A stretch of DNA of 40,493 nt, taken from NCBI GenBank assembly GCA_023416585.1, contig JAEZHM010000095.1:1-40493 (forward strand), in the 5' to 3' direction. A program made the translations under genes and the position numbers. Of this stretch, positions 33,242 to 40,493 are shown in pieces. This DNA is from Bacillota bacterium. Lineage in GTDB: Bacteria; Bacillota; Clostridia; Christensenellales; Aristaeellaceae. Positions within the stretch are counted from its first letter, which is position 1; every line of letters starts with the position of its first letter. The notes under the pieces were generated by a model. It saw nothing but the letters and a program-made list of their open reading frames with translations. It was not told the DNA's origin and did not search any database.

Positions 33242-35863
33242 GTGCAAGAACCGTACCGGCAAAAAGACCTGCCCGTCAATATACGGGTGGAGGACCTGCT
33301 GTCCCGGATGACGCTTCAGGAAAAAATCGCCCAGACAGATATGATACGGGGTGTGGAACTGGCCACGAAGGTTCATCCCAAGCACTTTTGCGCGGTGGAT
33401 GCATCGTCTGATTTTCACTGGGACAGGGTTGAGGGGGCCATCGGGCCGGACGGCATGGGCTTTGTGCATGATGTGTATTCCGTTCCCAAGGTATTAAACC
33501 GCCTCCAGCGCTGGTTTGTGGAAAAGACCCGCCTAGGTATCCCGTGCATTTTTACGGGGGAGGCGCTGCACGGTTTAAGCTATCCTGGCGCTACGGTTTT
33601 TCCCATGCCGCTGAACCTGGGCGCGTCTTTTAACAGGAGCCTGACATGCGCGGTGGGCCATGCCATAGCGGCAGAAACACGAAGCCTTGGCATCCATGAG
33701 ATATTGGCACCCAATCTGGACGTGGCACGGGATCCGCGCTGGGGCCGCATGGAGGAAACGTTTGGCGAGGATACGTACCTTTCCAGCGAAATGGCGTATG
33801 AAATCGTCAGCGGGGAGCAGGGACGGGATATCAAAGATCCTGATACTGTTGTCTGTGAGCCCAAGCATTATTGTGTCCACGGCATTCCGGAGGGAGGCGT
33901 CAATTGCGGTCCGGCCAGGGCCGGTGTGCGGGAGGTGGAAACAAATTACCTTCCGGTGTTTGAAGCCGGCATCAAAAAGGCCGGGGCTTATAACGCCATG
34001 GCCAGCTATAACAGCATCGACGGCGAAGCGGTGATGGCCTCAGAGCATTATTTGCGGGAGATATTGCAGGAGCGCTTTGGGTTGAAAGGCTATGTCCGCT
34101 CCGATTTCGGTGGAATCAACCGGCTGAAAACGAACCATTGCTTGACGAAGGATGACCTTGGCAGCATGGAAATGGCGCTGAAGGCCGGTGTGCATGTGCA
34201 GGGGTTTGATTTTCCCAACGCGGTATGGAGGGCCGGGCTTCTGCAATTGGTGAAGGACGGGCGGATCAGCGAGGAAATCATCGATGACGCGGCCAGGCGT
34301 GTGCTTCGGGTAAAGTTTGAACTGGGTCTGTTTGAGAATCCTTATGTATCCGAAACGCGATACCTAAGCGTAATAAGGTGTGAAGACCACAGGGCGCTGT
34401 GCTTTAAGGCGGCCTGCGAATCCATCGTTCTTCTTAAAAATCGGAACAGCCTGCTGCCCATCAAAAAGAAAACAGGAACAATTGCGCTCATCGGCCCCTC
34501 CTCCCGCCGCCAGCGCATCGGCAGTTATGCCTCGGTGCCGGACGGCTATCAGGTGCATTCCCTGTACGAAGAACTGCAAAAGGCCATGCCCGGCTTAAAC
34601 ATCCTCCAGGAGGACGGCTGCGCCATCTCCGACCGGGATGTGACGCTGATGCCCGCCGGCTGGTTAAAAAGCGGTGTAAAGCTCACCTATTTTGCCGACG
34701 GGGATTTTTCTGGAAAGCCTGTGGGACAGGATGTGATGGGGGAGGTAAACTTCAACTGGATCCTGGCCAAACCCCACCGGGATCTGCGCTTTTTGGGCTA
34801 TGGCGTACGAATGGAAGGGGAATTTGTGATTGAGCCGGAAGCGGTGGGCCGGGAAGGTTCCTTTGCGGGGCAGCTTGTGTTCACCACAGAGGACAGTGTT
34901 CGTTTGTATGTAGATGACAAGCTGGTCATTGACAGCTTCGGGGATCATAAGCAGTCCCTGCCCGCCTGCGAGTTTTACTTTGACAAAGGCAAGCGCCATC
35001 ATTTTGTGGCGGAATACGTGTGCGATGTGAGCGGAAACAGGGTCACCTTAAGCCTCATGCCTCACGGAAGGGATTCTATTGACAAGGCGGTGGCCTTGGC
35101 CCAAATGGCTGATATAACAGTGCTTGTGTGCGGCGATGATACAGTAACCAGCGGCGAAGGCATGGACCGCTGCGAACTTACGCTGTACGGCCGGCAAAAG
35201 GAATTGGTGGAGCGGGTATCAGCCGCCGGCAAAAAGACGGTGCTGGTACTGGAAGTAGGCAAACCTGTGGAACTTAAGGCCGTGGGAGAAGCGCTGGACG
35301 CTATTGTGGTGCCCTGGTTTGGCGGAGAGATGGGGGCAAAAGCCATTGCCGATGTGCTGACGGGGAAAGTGAACCCCGCCGGGCGTCTGCCGGTAAGCTT
35401 TCCACGCAGCGTAGGCATGCTGCCGTGCTACTACTCCCGCCTTCCTGGCGCCAGCGCGGATTATTTGGAAGGCAAGCGGGATGCGCTGTATCCCTTTGGG
35501 CACGGGCTTAGCTATACGGATTTTGCTTACAGAGATCTTAAGGTGGAAAAGACCGGTGCGCCCTATGGGGTTCGGGTTTCTCTGACGGTTGAGAACTCAG
35601 GGAAGCATGCTGGGGACGAGGTGGTGCAGCTGTATGTGCGGGATGAGGAATCCTCCATCGTTACGCCTGCAAAGCTTTTAAAAGGGTTCGAGCGGATTAC
35701 CCTTAAACCGGGAGAAACAAAAATGGTGACTTTCGACCTTGGCTTTGATGCCTTCAAGCTTCTGAACAAACAGATCAACTGGGTGGTGGAACCGGGGGAG
35801 TTTACGATTATGGCCGGCGCTTCCAGCGAGGATATCAGGCTGACGGGAAAAGTGACTCTTTAG
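33242..35863 (+). CDS. GH3 family beta-glycosidase with PA14-like insert
   Basis: An 873-residue retaining enzyme of the beta-glucosidase/beta-xylosidase family. The N-terminal barrel carries DVARDPRWGRMEETFGED, EPKHY and the nucleophile in YVRSDFGGI (Asp288). The second domain (from about 390, ESIVLLKNRNSLLPI) is interrupted at about 477-603 by a PA14-like beta domain (VRLYVDDKLVIDSFGDH). The C-terminal fibronectin-like domain (HAGDEVVQLYV, LKGFERITLKPGE) is complete. No signal peptide is present, so it works on imported sugars. GTG 33242 is chosen because GGAGG lies eight bases upstream; a frame extending to 33206 lacks such a site. It probably releases glucose or xylose units. Confidence 0.9.
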   Translation: MQEPYRQKDLPVNIRVEDLLSRMTLQEKIAQTDMIRGVELATKVHPKHFCAVDASSDFHWDRVEGAIGPDGMGFVHDVYSVPKVLNRLQRWFVEKTRLGIPCIFTGEALHGLSYPGATVFPMPLNLGASFNRSLTCAVGHAIAAETRSLGIHEILAPNLDVARDPRWGRMEETFGEDTYLSSEMAYEIVSGEQGRDIKDPDTVVCEPKHYCVHGIPEGGVNCGPARAGVREVETNYLPVFEAGIKKAGAYNAMASYNSIDGEAVMASEHYLREILQERFGLKGYVRSDFGGINRLKTNHCLTKDDLGSMEMALKAGVHVQGFDFPNAVWRAGLLQLVKDGRISEEIIDDAARRVLRVKFELGLFENPYVSETRYLSVIRCEDHRALCFKAACESIVLLKNRNSLLPIKKKTGTIALIGPSSRRQRIGSYASVPDGYQVHSLYEELQKAMPGLNILQEDGCAISDRDVTLMPAGWLKSGVKLTYFADGDFSGKPVGQDVMGEVNFNWILAKPHRDLRFLGYGVRMEGEFVIEPEAVGREGSFAGQLVFTTEDSVRLYVDDKLVIDSFGDHKQSLPACEFYFDKGKRHHFVAEYVCDVSGNRVTLSLMPHGRDSIDKAVALAQMADITVLVCGDDTVTSGEGMDRCELTLYGRQKELVERVSAAGKKTVLVLEVGKPVELKAVGEALDAIVVPWFGGEMGAKAIADVLTGKVNPAGRLPVSFPRSVGMLPCYYSRLPGASADYLEGKRDALYPFGHGLSYTDFAYRDLKVEKTGAPYGVRVSLTVENSGKHAGDEVVQLYVRDEESSIVTPAKLLKGFERITLKPGETKMVTFDLGFDAFKLLNKQINWVVEPGEFTIMAGASSEDIRLTGKVTL

Positions 35864-35925
35864 GTGAAAGTTCAAGGTTATCCATATCGGGATGTAGAAA
35901 GACTATTATATATGGGGAGGCATTT

Positions 35926-36789
35926 ATGCAAACAACAAAAGCGGCCTTGATCACCGGGGGCTCAAGCGGCATAGGCCAGGGGTGCGCCCTGGTGCTGGCG
36001 GAACAAGGGTATGACGTGGCCATCACCTATTCCCGCAACCGTGAAGGGGCGGATTTTACCCGCGAACAGGTGGAAAAGCTGGGTAGACGCTGCTTTGTTT
36101 ATGCCGCTTCCCTTCAGGATAAGGGCGTGGCGGAGGATGTGGTCATTAAGGCCAGAAATGATTTGGGCGGGCTCGACCTATTGATCAGCAACGCGGGCCG
36201 GGATACAAGAAACAGCATTCTTACCGCCACCAGGGAAGACCTGCAGTACATTGTGGATACGAATTTCATCGGCTATCTTATGGCGGCAGGGGAAGCTGCC
36301 CGCATCATGGTCAGGGACGGCACGAAAGGCTCCATCCTCTTCGTCACTTCCACCAGGGGCGAATCCGCCCATCCGGATGATTTCGTATACGGCGGCATCA
36401 AGGCGGCCATTAACCGTGCCGCCCAGTCGCTGGCTTTGGAGCTTTCGGCCTATGGCATCCGGGTCAATTGCATCGCGCCTGGCGCTACCAGGGTCCGCCC
36501 CAACAATCCGCCTCCAGATGCCAAGGCCGGGGATATGGTGAGGGGACGCCCCTTTTATCCTATTGAGGATTCCATCCCCCTGGGCCGTATGGGCGTGCCG
36601 CGGGATACCGGCGAGCTGGCGGCTTTCCTGGCCAGCGATAAGGGTTCCTACATCACCGGCACTGTCATCCGCGTGGACGGCGGGCTTACGCTGCCAGGCC
36701 AGCCCGAGTGGTTTGCCCCTTCCGTTTGGATGGACAAGGCATGGGCACAGCGGCATAAGGACGCGGCGATGGAAAAGAAAAACGATTAG
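35926..36789 (+). CDS. SDR family oxidoreductase
   Basis: A 287-residue NAD(P)-dependent dehydrogenase. The nucleotide-binding motif TGGSSGIG is at 10-17, SNAG at 88-91 and the catalytic Ser142, Tyr155 and Lys159 (YGGIK) are in place. The C-terminus continues about 25 residues past the usual GLTLPG end. GGGAGG lies just before ATG 35926. It stands between a GH3 gene and a mannonate-dehydratase-like gene; SDR enzymes beside such genes in Bacillus reduce fructuronate to mannonate, so a uronate or sugar oxidoreductase is plausible, but the sequence alone does not fix the substrate. Confidence 0.85.
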   Translation: MQTTKAALITGGSSGIGQGCALVLAEQGYDVAITYSRNREGADFTREQVEKLGRRCFVYAASLQDKGVAEDVVIKARNDLGGLDLLISNAGRDTRNSILTATREDLQYIVDTNFIGYLMAAGEAARIMVRDGTKGSILFVTSTRGESAHPDDFVYGGIKAAINRAAQSLALELSAYGIRVNCIAPGATRVRPNNPPPDAKAGDMVRGRPFYPIEDSIPLGRMGVPRDTGELAAFLASDKGSYITGTVIRVDGGLTLPGQPEWFAPSVWMDKAWAQRHKDAAMEKKND

Positions 36790-36828
36790 TACTAATGTGA
36801 AAGTAGTACTGGCCGTTTCATAAAAGAA

Positions 36829-36926
36829 CTCCTTCCGCCGCCTGCGGGCGGCACCTCCCTCGCGGAGGGAGGCTTTCCAAAAGGCTCCCTCCGCGAGGGG
36901 GCTGCCGACGAAGGAGGCTGGAGGAG
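36829..36926. repeat. Two-armed palindromic repeat R4
   Basis: The same element as at 24826-24927, in the opposite orientation. Its arms contain ccctc-GCG-gaggg and ccctc-CGC-gaggg, again with complementary loop triplets but different bases, while the outer parts (gccgcc-tgcg-ggcggc hairpin; ctgccgacgaaggaggctgg) are nearly identical. It lies in the 186-base gap between the SDR and mannonate-dehydratase-like genes and is followed by the latter's ribosome binding site. Confidence 0.85.
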
Positions 36927-36975
36927 TAAATGGGCTGACCTTTCATGTGGCTAATAAATAGACGAGGTGAATTTT

Positions 36976-38190
36976 ATGGCGCTTACGATTACCGATATCC
37001 GGCCGATCCTGACTGCTCCCCAGAATATTCCCCTTGTGATTGTCCGCGTGGATACCAGTGAACCTGGCCTGTACGGCCTGGGCTGCGCTACTTTTACCCA
37101 GCGCTTTTTGACAGTGGCGTATGAGATCGAGCATTACTTGAAGCCGCTGCTTGTGGGAAAGGACGCTTCCCGCATTGAGGACATCTGGCAAATGACCATG
37201 GTATCCGCTTATTGGCGCAACGGGCCGATTCAGAACGCAGCCTTGTCCGGTGTGGATATGGCGCTATGGGATATCAAGGGCAAGCAGGCGGGGCTGCCCC
37301 TGTATGAATTGTTTGGCGGCAAGGTGCGGGAAGGTGTTCGCGTCTACCGCCATGCCGACGGGAAAACGCTGGAAGAGGTAGGTGACCGGGTGCAGGCCTT
37401 TATGGAAAAAGGCGTGCAGGTCATCAGGCTTCAGCACGGCGGCTACGGCGGGAATGCCGGCGGCATCCAGCCGCTTACTTCCCTGCGGCCGGAAGGCGCC
37501 TGTGATGGGGCGTATTACGATCCCTTGCAGTATCAATTGTCCGTGACCAAGCTGTTTGACTATATGCGAAACCGCTTTGGCTTCTCGGTAGAATTCTGTC
37601 ACGATGTCCATGAGCATCTTGAACCCATGGAATCCATCCGCCTGGCCAAGGAGCTGGAGCCCTACCGCCTGTTCTTCTATGAGGATTCTCTGGCGCCTGA
37701 GCAGGGCGAATGGTTTGAGATCATGCGCAAGCAAACCCATACGCCCATCGCCATGGGTGAGCTGTTCGTAAACCCCAGGGAGTGGACGCCGCTCATTGCC
37801 AACAAGCTCATTGATTACATCCGCTGCCACATCAGTCAAATAGGCGGCATCACTCCCGCCCGCAAGCTGGCCGCCTACTGCGAGGCCTTCAGCGTTCGCA
37901 CCGCCTGGCACGGACCGGGAGATGTATCGCCTGTGGGCCATGCCGCCAACATCCACCTGGATGTTTCCTGCTGGAATTTCGGCATTCAGGAATGGTCCGG
38001 ATTCAGCCAGGCCAGCCAGGATGTGTTCCCGGGCTCGCCGGAGCTTAGAGGCGGGTATGTGTATGTAAACGACAAGCCGGGCCTTGGTATCGACATCGAT
38101 GAAAAGCTGGCAGCGAAATTCCCTTGCGATGCGTCTTTGCCCACCTGGACCAATTGCCGCAGGCCGGACGGAACGTTGGGAAGGCCATAG
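36976..38190 (+). CDS. Mannonate dehydratase-like enolase superfamily enzyme
   Basis: A 404-residue protein of the ManD/RspA group of the enolase superfamily, which dehydrates sugar acids such as D-mannonate to 2-keto-3-deoxygluconate. The metal ligands Asp210, Glu236 and Glu262 and the bases His212 and His312 fall in HDVHEHL, FYEDSLAPEQ, MGELFVN and WHGPGDVSPVGHAA; from memory these numbers equal those of studied ManD enzymes. The start is ATG 36976, six bases after GAGGTG; a GTG at 36967 is part of that site. It is the last gene of locus B. D-gluconate is an alternative substrate, and some members are nearly inactive. Confidence 0.85.
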   Translation: MALTITDIRPILTAPQNIPLVIVRVDTSEPGLYGLGCATFTQRFLTVAYEIEHYLKPLLVGKDASRIEDIWQMTMVSAYWRNGPIQNAALSGVDMALWDIKGKQAGLPLYELFGGKVREGVRVYRHADGKTLEEVGDRVQAFMEKGVQVIRLQHGGYGGNAGGIQPLTSLRPEGACDGAYYDPLQYQLSVTKLFDYMRNRFGFSVEFCHDVHEHLEPMESIRLAKELEPYRLFFYEDSLAPEQGEWFEIMRKQTHTPIAMGELFVNPREWTPLIANKLIDYIRCHISQIGGITPARKLAAYCEAFSVRTAWHGPGDVSPVGHAANIHLDVSCWNFGIQEWSGFSQASQDVFPGSPELRGGYVYVNDKPGLGIDIDEKLAAKFPCDASLPTWTNCRRPDGTLGRP

Positions 38191-38214
38191 GCTTTTGGCA
38201 GATGGCGATAAAAG

Positions 38215-38468
38215 CGGGGCGATGTGGGCATCGCCCCCTACGGATGGGAGGATGGGCGATTCGCTCCCCTCGGATGCCGGAATACCGAAGATCATTCAGT
38301 CATTGAAAACATAAGAATGACAGAAAAAAAGACATGCCGTATCGAAAACAAATGCGTCTGAAAGGATACGATTACTCGCAGGCGGAATATTACATTTTGA
38401 CAATATGAACCCTCCATCGGAGTCAAACGCTGGGATACATCGTAGGGGGCGATGCCCACATCGCCCCG
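38215..38468. repeat. Perfect 28-bp inverted repeat pair with AT-rich core
   Basis: The 28 bases at 38215-38242 recur exactly, inverted, at 38441-38468; each copy is itself a hairpin (ggggcgatg/catcgcccc around a short loop). The 198 bases between are mostly AT-rich and hold no gene, but include a partial extra copy near 38253-38268. The arrangement resembles a small non-autonomous element or a pair of extragenic palindromes. No target-site duplication was identified. It lies between the convergent ManD-like and flavin reductase genes. Confidence 0.75.
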
Positions 38469-38478
38469 TCGGTTCGGA

Positions 38479-39030
38479 TCATTGCTTGGAAAAGTCGCCA
38501 ATCCCGCCCAAATGTTTGCCGACTGTAAAGTAATTCATGGGGGAATAGATCAGCGGGTTGATGGCGCGAAGATCCAGAAAATCCATGCCCTTTACCGCTT
38601 CCGTACAGTTGATGCTCTTGATTTCGGCGAAGTAGGTATGCGTTTGACCGATAAGTACCGTTTGAATGATCCGGCATTCATAGCTGAAGGAAGCGTCGCG
38701 GATCAAGGGGACATTCAGCACTGCGCCTTTTTCCACATCAATGGGTGGTTCGCCGCTAACATCCTTGCTGCGGGTCGCGGCGTTGCACTGCTCCAGGAAG
38801 GACAGCATATCAGGCGTGGCAACCGTGGCGGAAAGCAGGCCTGTCCTTTGAAGATTCTCCTTCGTTACCTTGTTGCCGGCCATGCTGATAATAAGGCACG
38901 CAGGGCTTCCCGCCGTATAGCTGATCCAGGAGATCGGGGCGAAATGTGCAGTTCCATCCTCATTGCAGGTGCCGATCAGAAAGACCTGCTGGGTGAAAAA
39001 ACAGCGGCTTTGCGTGTCTATATGCTCCAT
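38479..39030 (-). CDS. Flavin reductase domain protein
   Basis: A 183-residue split-barrel protein of the flavin reductase (DIM6/NTAB) group, expected to bind FMN and either reduce flavin with NAD(P)H or act on small substrates. The core segments FLIGTCNEDGTAHFAPISW and NKVTKENLQRTGLLSATVA match the family. GGAGG lies ten bases before ATG 39030. It overlaps the preceding gene by 13 bases and is the last gene of a MarR-led operon. The substrate is unknown. Confidence 0.85.
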   Translation of the reverse strand: MEHIDTQSRCFFTQQVFLIGTCNEDGTAHFAPISWISYTAGSPACLIISMAGNKVTKENLQRTGLLSATVATPDMLSFLEQCNAATRSKDVSGEPPIDVEKGAVLNVPLIRDASFSYECRIIQTVLIGQTHTYFAEIKSINCTEAVKGMDFLDLRAINPLIYSPMNYFTVGKHLGGIGDFSKQ

Positions 39031-39458
39031 GAGGAAGCTTCCTCCATTGTGAATGTGCTATTGTTCAGACCGTGATAGTAATTGCCATAGGATGGTGTGA
39101 ATTTCAGCACGCAATAGTCGTCGTCATCGATTCCCTTGGGATAGTAGATTTCAAAACCGTCCCGCCAAAGCCTTAATTTGTGCTCCCTGTCGGTGAGGAC
39201 CTGCATTTCACCTACCAGCAGCAGGCCCTTGAATTCCTTTTCGTTGCAGTAGTAAATGCATGATTTGGAGTTGCTTAGAAACTGTCCCGTTCTTTTCGCG
39301 GAGTAGTTGGTGGAGAAATAGTGGGTGTTGATTCCGTCGCGCTCCAGGGCCAGCATGGCTTTTGTGTTGGGGTAGCCCGATTCGTTCACTGAGGAGACGA
39401 GTACGGTTTTTGCATTCTGAAATAGCACCTTGATTTCTTCCTGCATGGAAGCGTTCAT
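39018..39458 (-). CDS. Pyridoxamine 5'-phosphate oxidase-like protein
   Basis: A 146-residue single-domain flavin-binding split-barrel protein. TVLVSSVNESGYPNTKAML and TNYSAKRTGQFLSNSKSCIYY are typical of PNPOx-like general-stress and FMN-binding proteins. It lacks the extra parts of true pyridoxamine oxidase, so that activity is unlikely. Its start overlaps the marR stop (ATGA) and its end overlaps the flavin reductase gene by 13 bases, a tightly coupled operon. It may reduce or sequester a toxic small molecule; this is inferred. Confidence 0.85.
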   Translation of the reverse strand: MNASMQEEIKVLFQNAKTVLVSSVNESGYPNTKAMLALERDGINTHYFSTNYSAKRTGQFLSNSKSCIYYCNEKEFKGLLLVGEMQVLTDREHKLRLWRDGFEIYYPKGIDDDDYCVLKFTPSYGNYYHGLNNSTFTMEEASSWSI

Positions 39459-39898
39459 AGCTGTTCCTCACTTTCGCTCAGGTTGTTCAAAATTCTTTTC
39501 AGTGTGCCTTCGAAGAGTTGAATATCTTCCCTTGTGAACCCACGGTAGAATAGGGCATTCATCTGCTCCGACACGCGGCTGTAGGCATCCTGCAATCCTC
39601 TTGACTTTACAGTAAGGGCAACCAGCAACTGCCGCCTGTCGCTTATGCCAGGCACACGTACCACATATCCCTGGCTTTCCATTCGGTCCAGCATGCCTGT
39701 GAGCGTTGTTTTGGCAAGCCCTGTTCGTTTGGACAAATCAACGATGGGTAATCTGTCCTCTTGCCAGAGAACGTACAATATACGCCCCTGGGCACCGTTG
39801 AATTCTAAGATCCCGGCTTCGTTCAACAGCCTTTCAAAAATTCTGCCTTGGACTTGCTTGAGTTTGGAGATCAAAAAGCCGCCCTGCGTTTCCTCCAT
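39455..39898 (-). CDS. MarR family transcriptional regulator
   Basis: A 147-residue winged-helix regulator. The DNA-binding part is at about 45-100 (LPIVDLSKRTGLAKTTLTGM and VVRVPGISDRRQLLVALT), flanked by the helices that form the dimer. The start ATG 39898 is chosen because GGAGGG ends nine bases upstream; ATG codons at 39907 and 39919 lie against or before that site. It is the first gene of the operon and probably represses it through the CTATATAG repeats at its promoter, releasing in response to a small molecule or oxidant. Confidence 0.88.
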   Translation of the reverse strand: MEETQGGFLISKLKQVQGRIFERLLNEAGILEFNGAQGRILYVLWQEDRLPIVDLSKRTGLAKTTLTGMLDRMESQGYVVRVPGISDRRQLLVALTVKSRGLQDAYSRVSEQMNALFYRGFTREDIQLFEGTLKRILNNLSESEEQL

Positions 39899-39920
39899 CC
39901 ATTCCATCCCTCCGTTCATA

Positions 39921-39955
39921 CTATATAGCATAGTACTATATAGAACTAAAGTCAA
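39921..39955 (-). promoter_or_regulatory. Promoter and putative MarR operator
   Basis: On the minus strand TTGACT (39955-39950) and TATGCT (39932-39927) are spaced by 17 bases. Two copies of the palindromic octamer CTATATAG (39921-39928 and 39936-39943), 15 bp apart centre to centre, lie over the -10 box and spacer, a fitting place for autorepression by MarR. Confidence 0.7.
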
Positions 39956-39987
39956 GCAATATTCTTCCAAATATCTTGTGCTGCGCA

Positions 39988-40017
39988 AATAAAAAAGCCG
40001 CCGTTTTCGCGGCGGCT
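39988..40017 (-). terminator. Terminator of the rplM-rpsI operon
   Basis: An 8-bp stem, agccgccg/cggcggct (39996-40003 with 40010-40017), has a six-base loop and a T-run on the minus strand (A residues at 39991-39995). It lies 18 bases after the rpsI stop. Confidence 0.9.
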
Positions 40018-40035
40018 GGAAAGATATGTGGTTGT

Positions 40036-40428
40036 TTAACGCTTGGAGAACTGGGGGGCACGGCGGGCAGCCTTGAGGCCGTACTTTTTGCGTTCCTTCA
40101 TCCGCGGATCGCGGGTGAGGAAACCGGCCTTTTTAAGTGCACTGCGCAGTTCGGGATCGGCCTTGCACAATGCGCGGCTGATGCCGTGGCGGATGGCACC
40201 GGACTGACCGGAAAGGCCACCGCCGATTACATTCACCATAATGTCAAAGCTTCCAGCTGCATTGGTGAGCTGCAAGGGCTGGCGAACGGTCATTTTAAGG
40301 GTTGCCAGGCCGAAATAGTTATCGATATCCCGCTGATTGATAATGATCTTGCCATCACCCGGCACCAAACGGACGCGGGCAACAGCCTTCTTACGGCGGC
40401 CAACGGCATTGAAATCTGCTTGAGCCAT
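40036..40428 (-). CDS. rpsI: 30S ribosomal protein S9
   Basis: A complete 130-residue S9 protein of the small ribosomal subunit. GRRKKAVARVRLVPGDGKI near the N-terminus, GGGLSGQSGAIRHGISRAL in the middle and the basic C-terminal tail with the usual SKR end, which reaches the P-site tRNA, are all present. AAAGGAG precedes the start by about 11 bases. It follows rplM by 23 bases in the conserved L13-S9 operon. Confidence 0.98.
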   Translation of the reverse strand: MAQADFNAVGRRKKAVARVRLVPGDGKIIINQRDIDNYFGLATLKMTVRQPLQLTNAAGSFDIMVNVIGGGLSGQSGAIRHGISRALCKADPELRSALKKAGFLTRDPRMKERKKYGLKAARRAPQFSKR

Positions 40429-40451
40429 GTTGTATTACGCTCCTTTCCGCG

Positions 40452-40493
40452 TCACTTCAGTTCCAGTTTTTCGGGCTGCTGGGCTTCATGGCC
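40452..40493 (-). CDS. rplM: 50S ribosomal protein L13, C-terminal end (partial)
   Basis: The last 13 codons and stop of a gene that extends beyond the window. They read GHEAQQPEKLELK, which matches the usual C-terminus of L13, and rpsI follows directly as in most bacteria. The identification rests on this short tail and the gene order. Confidence 0.85.
   Translation of the reverse strand, partial: GHEAQQPEKLELK

Noticed and set aside
37264..38295. Leftward open frame of 343 codons opposite the ManD-like gene
   Set aside because: It begins and ends in unrelated sequence, and the sense gene has conserved catalytic residues.

Overview
The window looks like chromosome from a low-to-mid GC Gram-positive bacterium, most likely a gut or rumen member of the class Clostridia. 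The reasons are strong AGGAGG-type ribosome binding sites, frequent TTG and GTG starts, LplB/YtcP-type sugar permeases, YmaF and DUF4256 proteins, and intergenic palindromes of a kind I associate with Clostridia (from memory). I cannot name the genus.

Region 1 (1-7.6 kb): the 3' end of a 23S rRNA gene, a 5S rRNA gene and tRNA-Asn, then a mixed stretch bounded on the right by tRNA-Leu(GAG). It holds an ECF sigma factor with its membrane anti-sigma factor, a tRNA-like remnant, a DUF4256 protein, an orphan radical SAM protein, a YmaF-family protein and a patatin-like phospholipase. Region 2 (7.8-12.9 kb): a tightly coupled four-gene operon for a Gld-type ABC exporter (ATPase, permease, GldG-like protein, DUF4340 protein).

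Region 3 (12.9-24.8 kb): glycan locus A. A leftward operon encodes a GH10 endo-xylanase-like enzyme, a GH43 enzyme and an (alpha/alpha)6 MGH1/GH63-like hydrolase. It diverges from a rightward operon with two sugar permeases and a solute-binding protein, followed by a membrane-bound AraC-family sensor/regulator and a GH4 glycosidase. Region 4 (24.8-38.2 kb): glycan locus B. A GntR/LacI-type hybrid regulator and a GH38 alpha-mannosidase run leftward. They diverge from two permeases, a solute-binding protein, a GH3 beta-glycosidase, an SDR oxidoreductase and a mannonate-dehydratase-like enolase-superfamily enzyme. An identical 14-bp sequence lies at both divergent promoters and is the probable operator. 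Together the loci look built to import oligosaccharides from plant hemicellulose (xylan and possibly uronic-acid or mannose-bearing chains) and break them down inside the cell. Neither transporter has its own ATPase gene here, so a shared one is presumably encoded elsewhere.

Region 5 (38.2-40.5 kb): a MarR regulator with two flavin-type proteins in one overlapping operon, then the ribosomal protein genes rpsI and rplM (the latter cut by the window edge).

The most unusual content is non-coding. A 255-bp string of hairpins with three-base loops lies between the locus A binding-protein gene and its AraC regulator. A family of two-armed palindromic repeats occurs at four intergenic sites, and in two copies the loop triplets differ but stay complementary across the arms. 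A perfect 28-bp inverted repeat lies downstream of the mannonate dehydratase gene.
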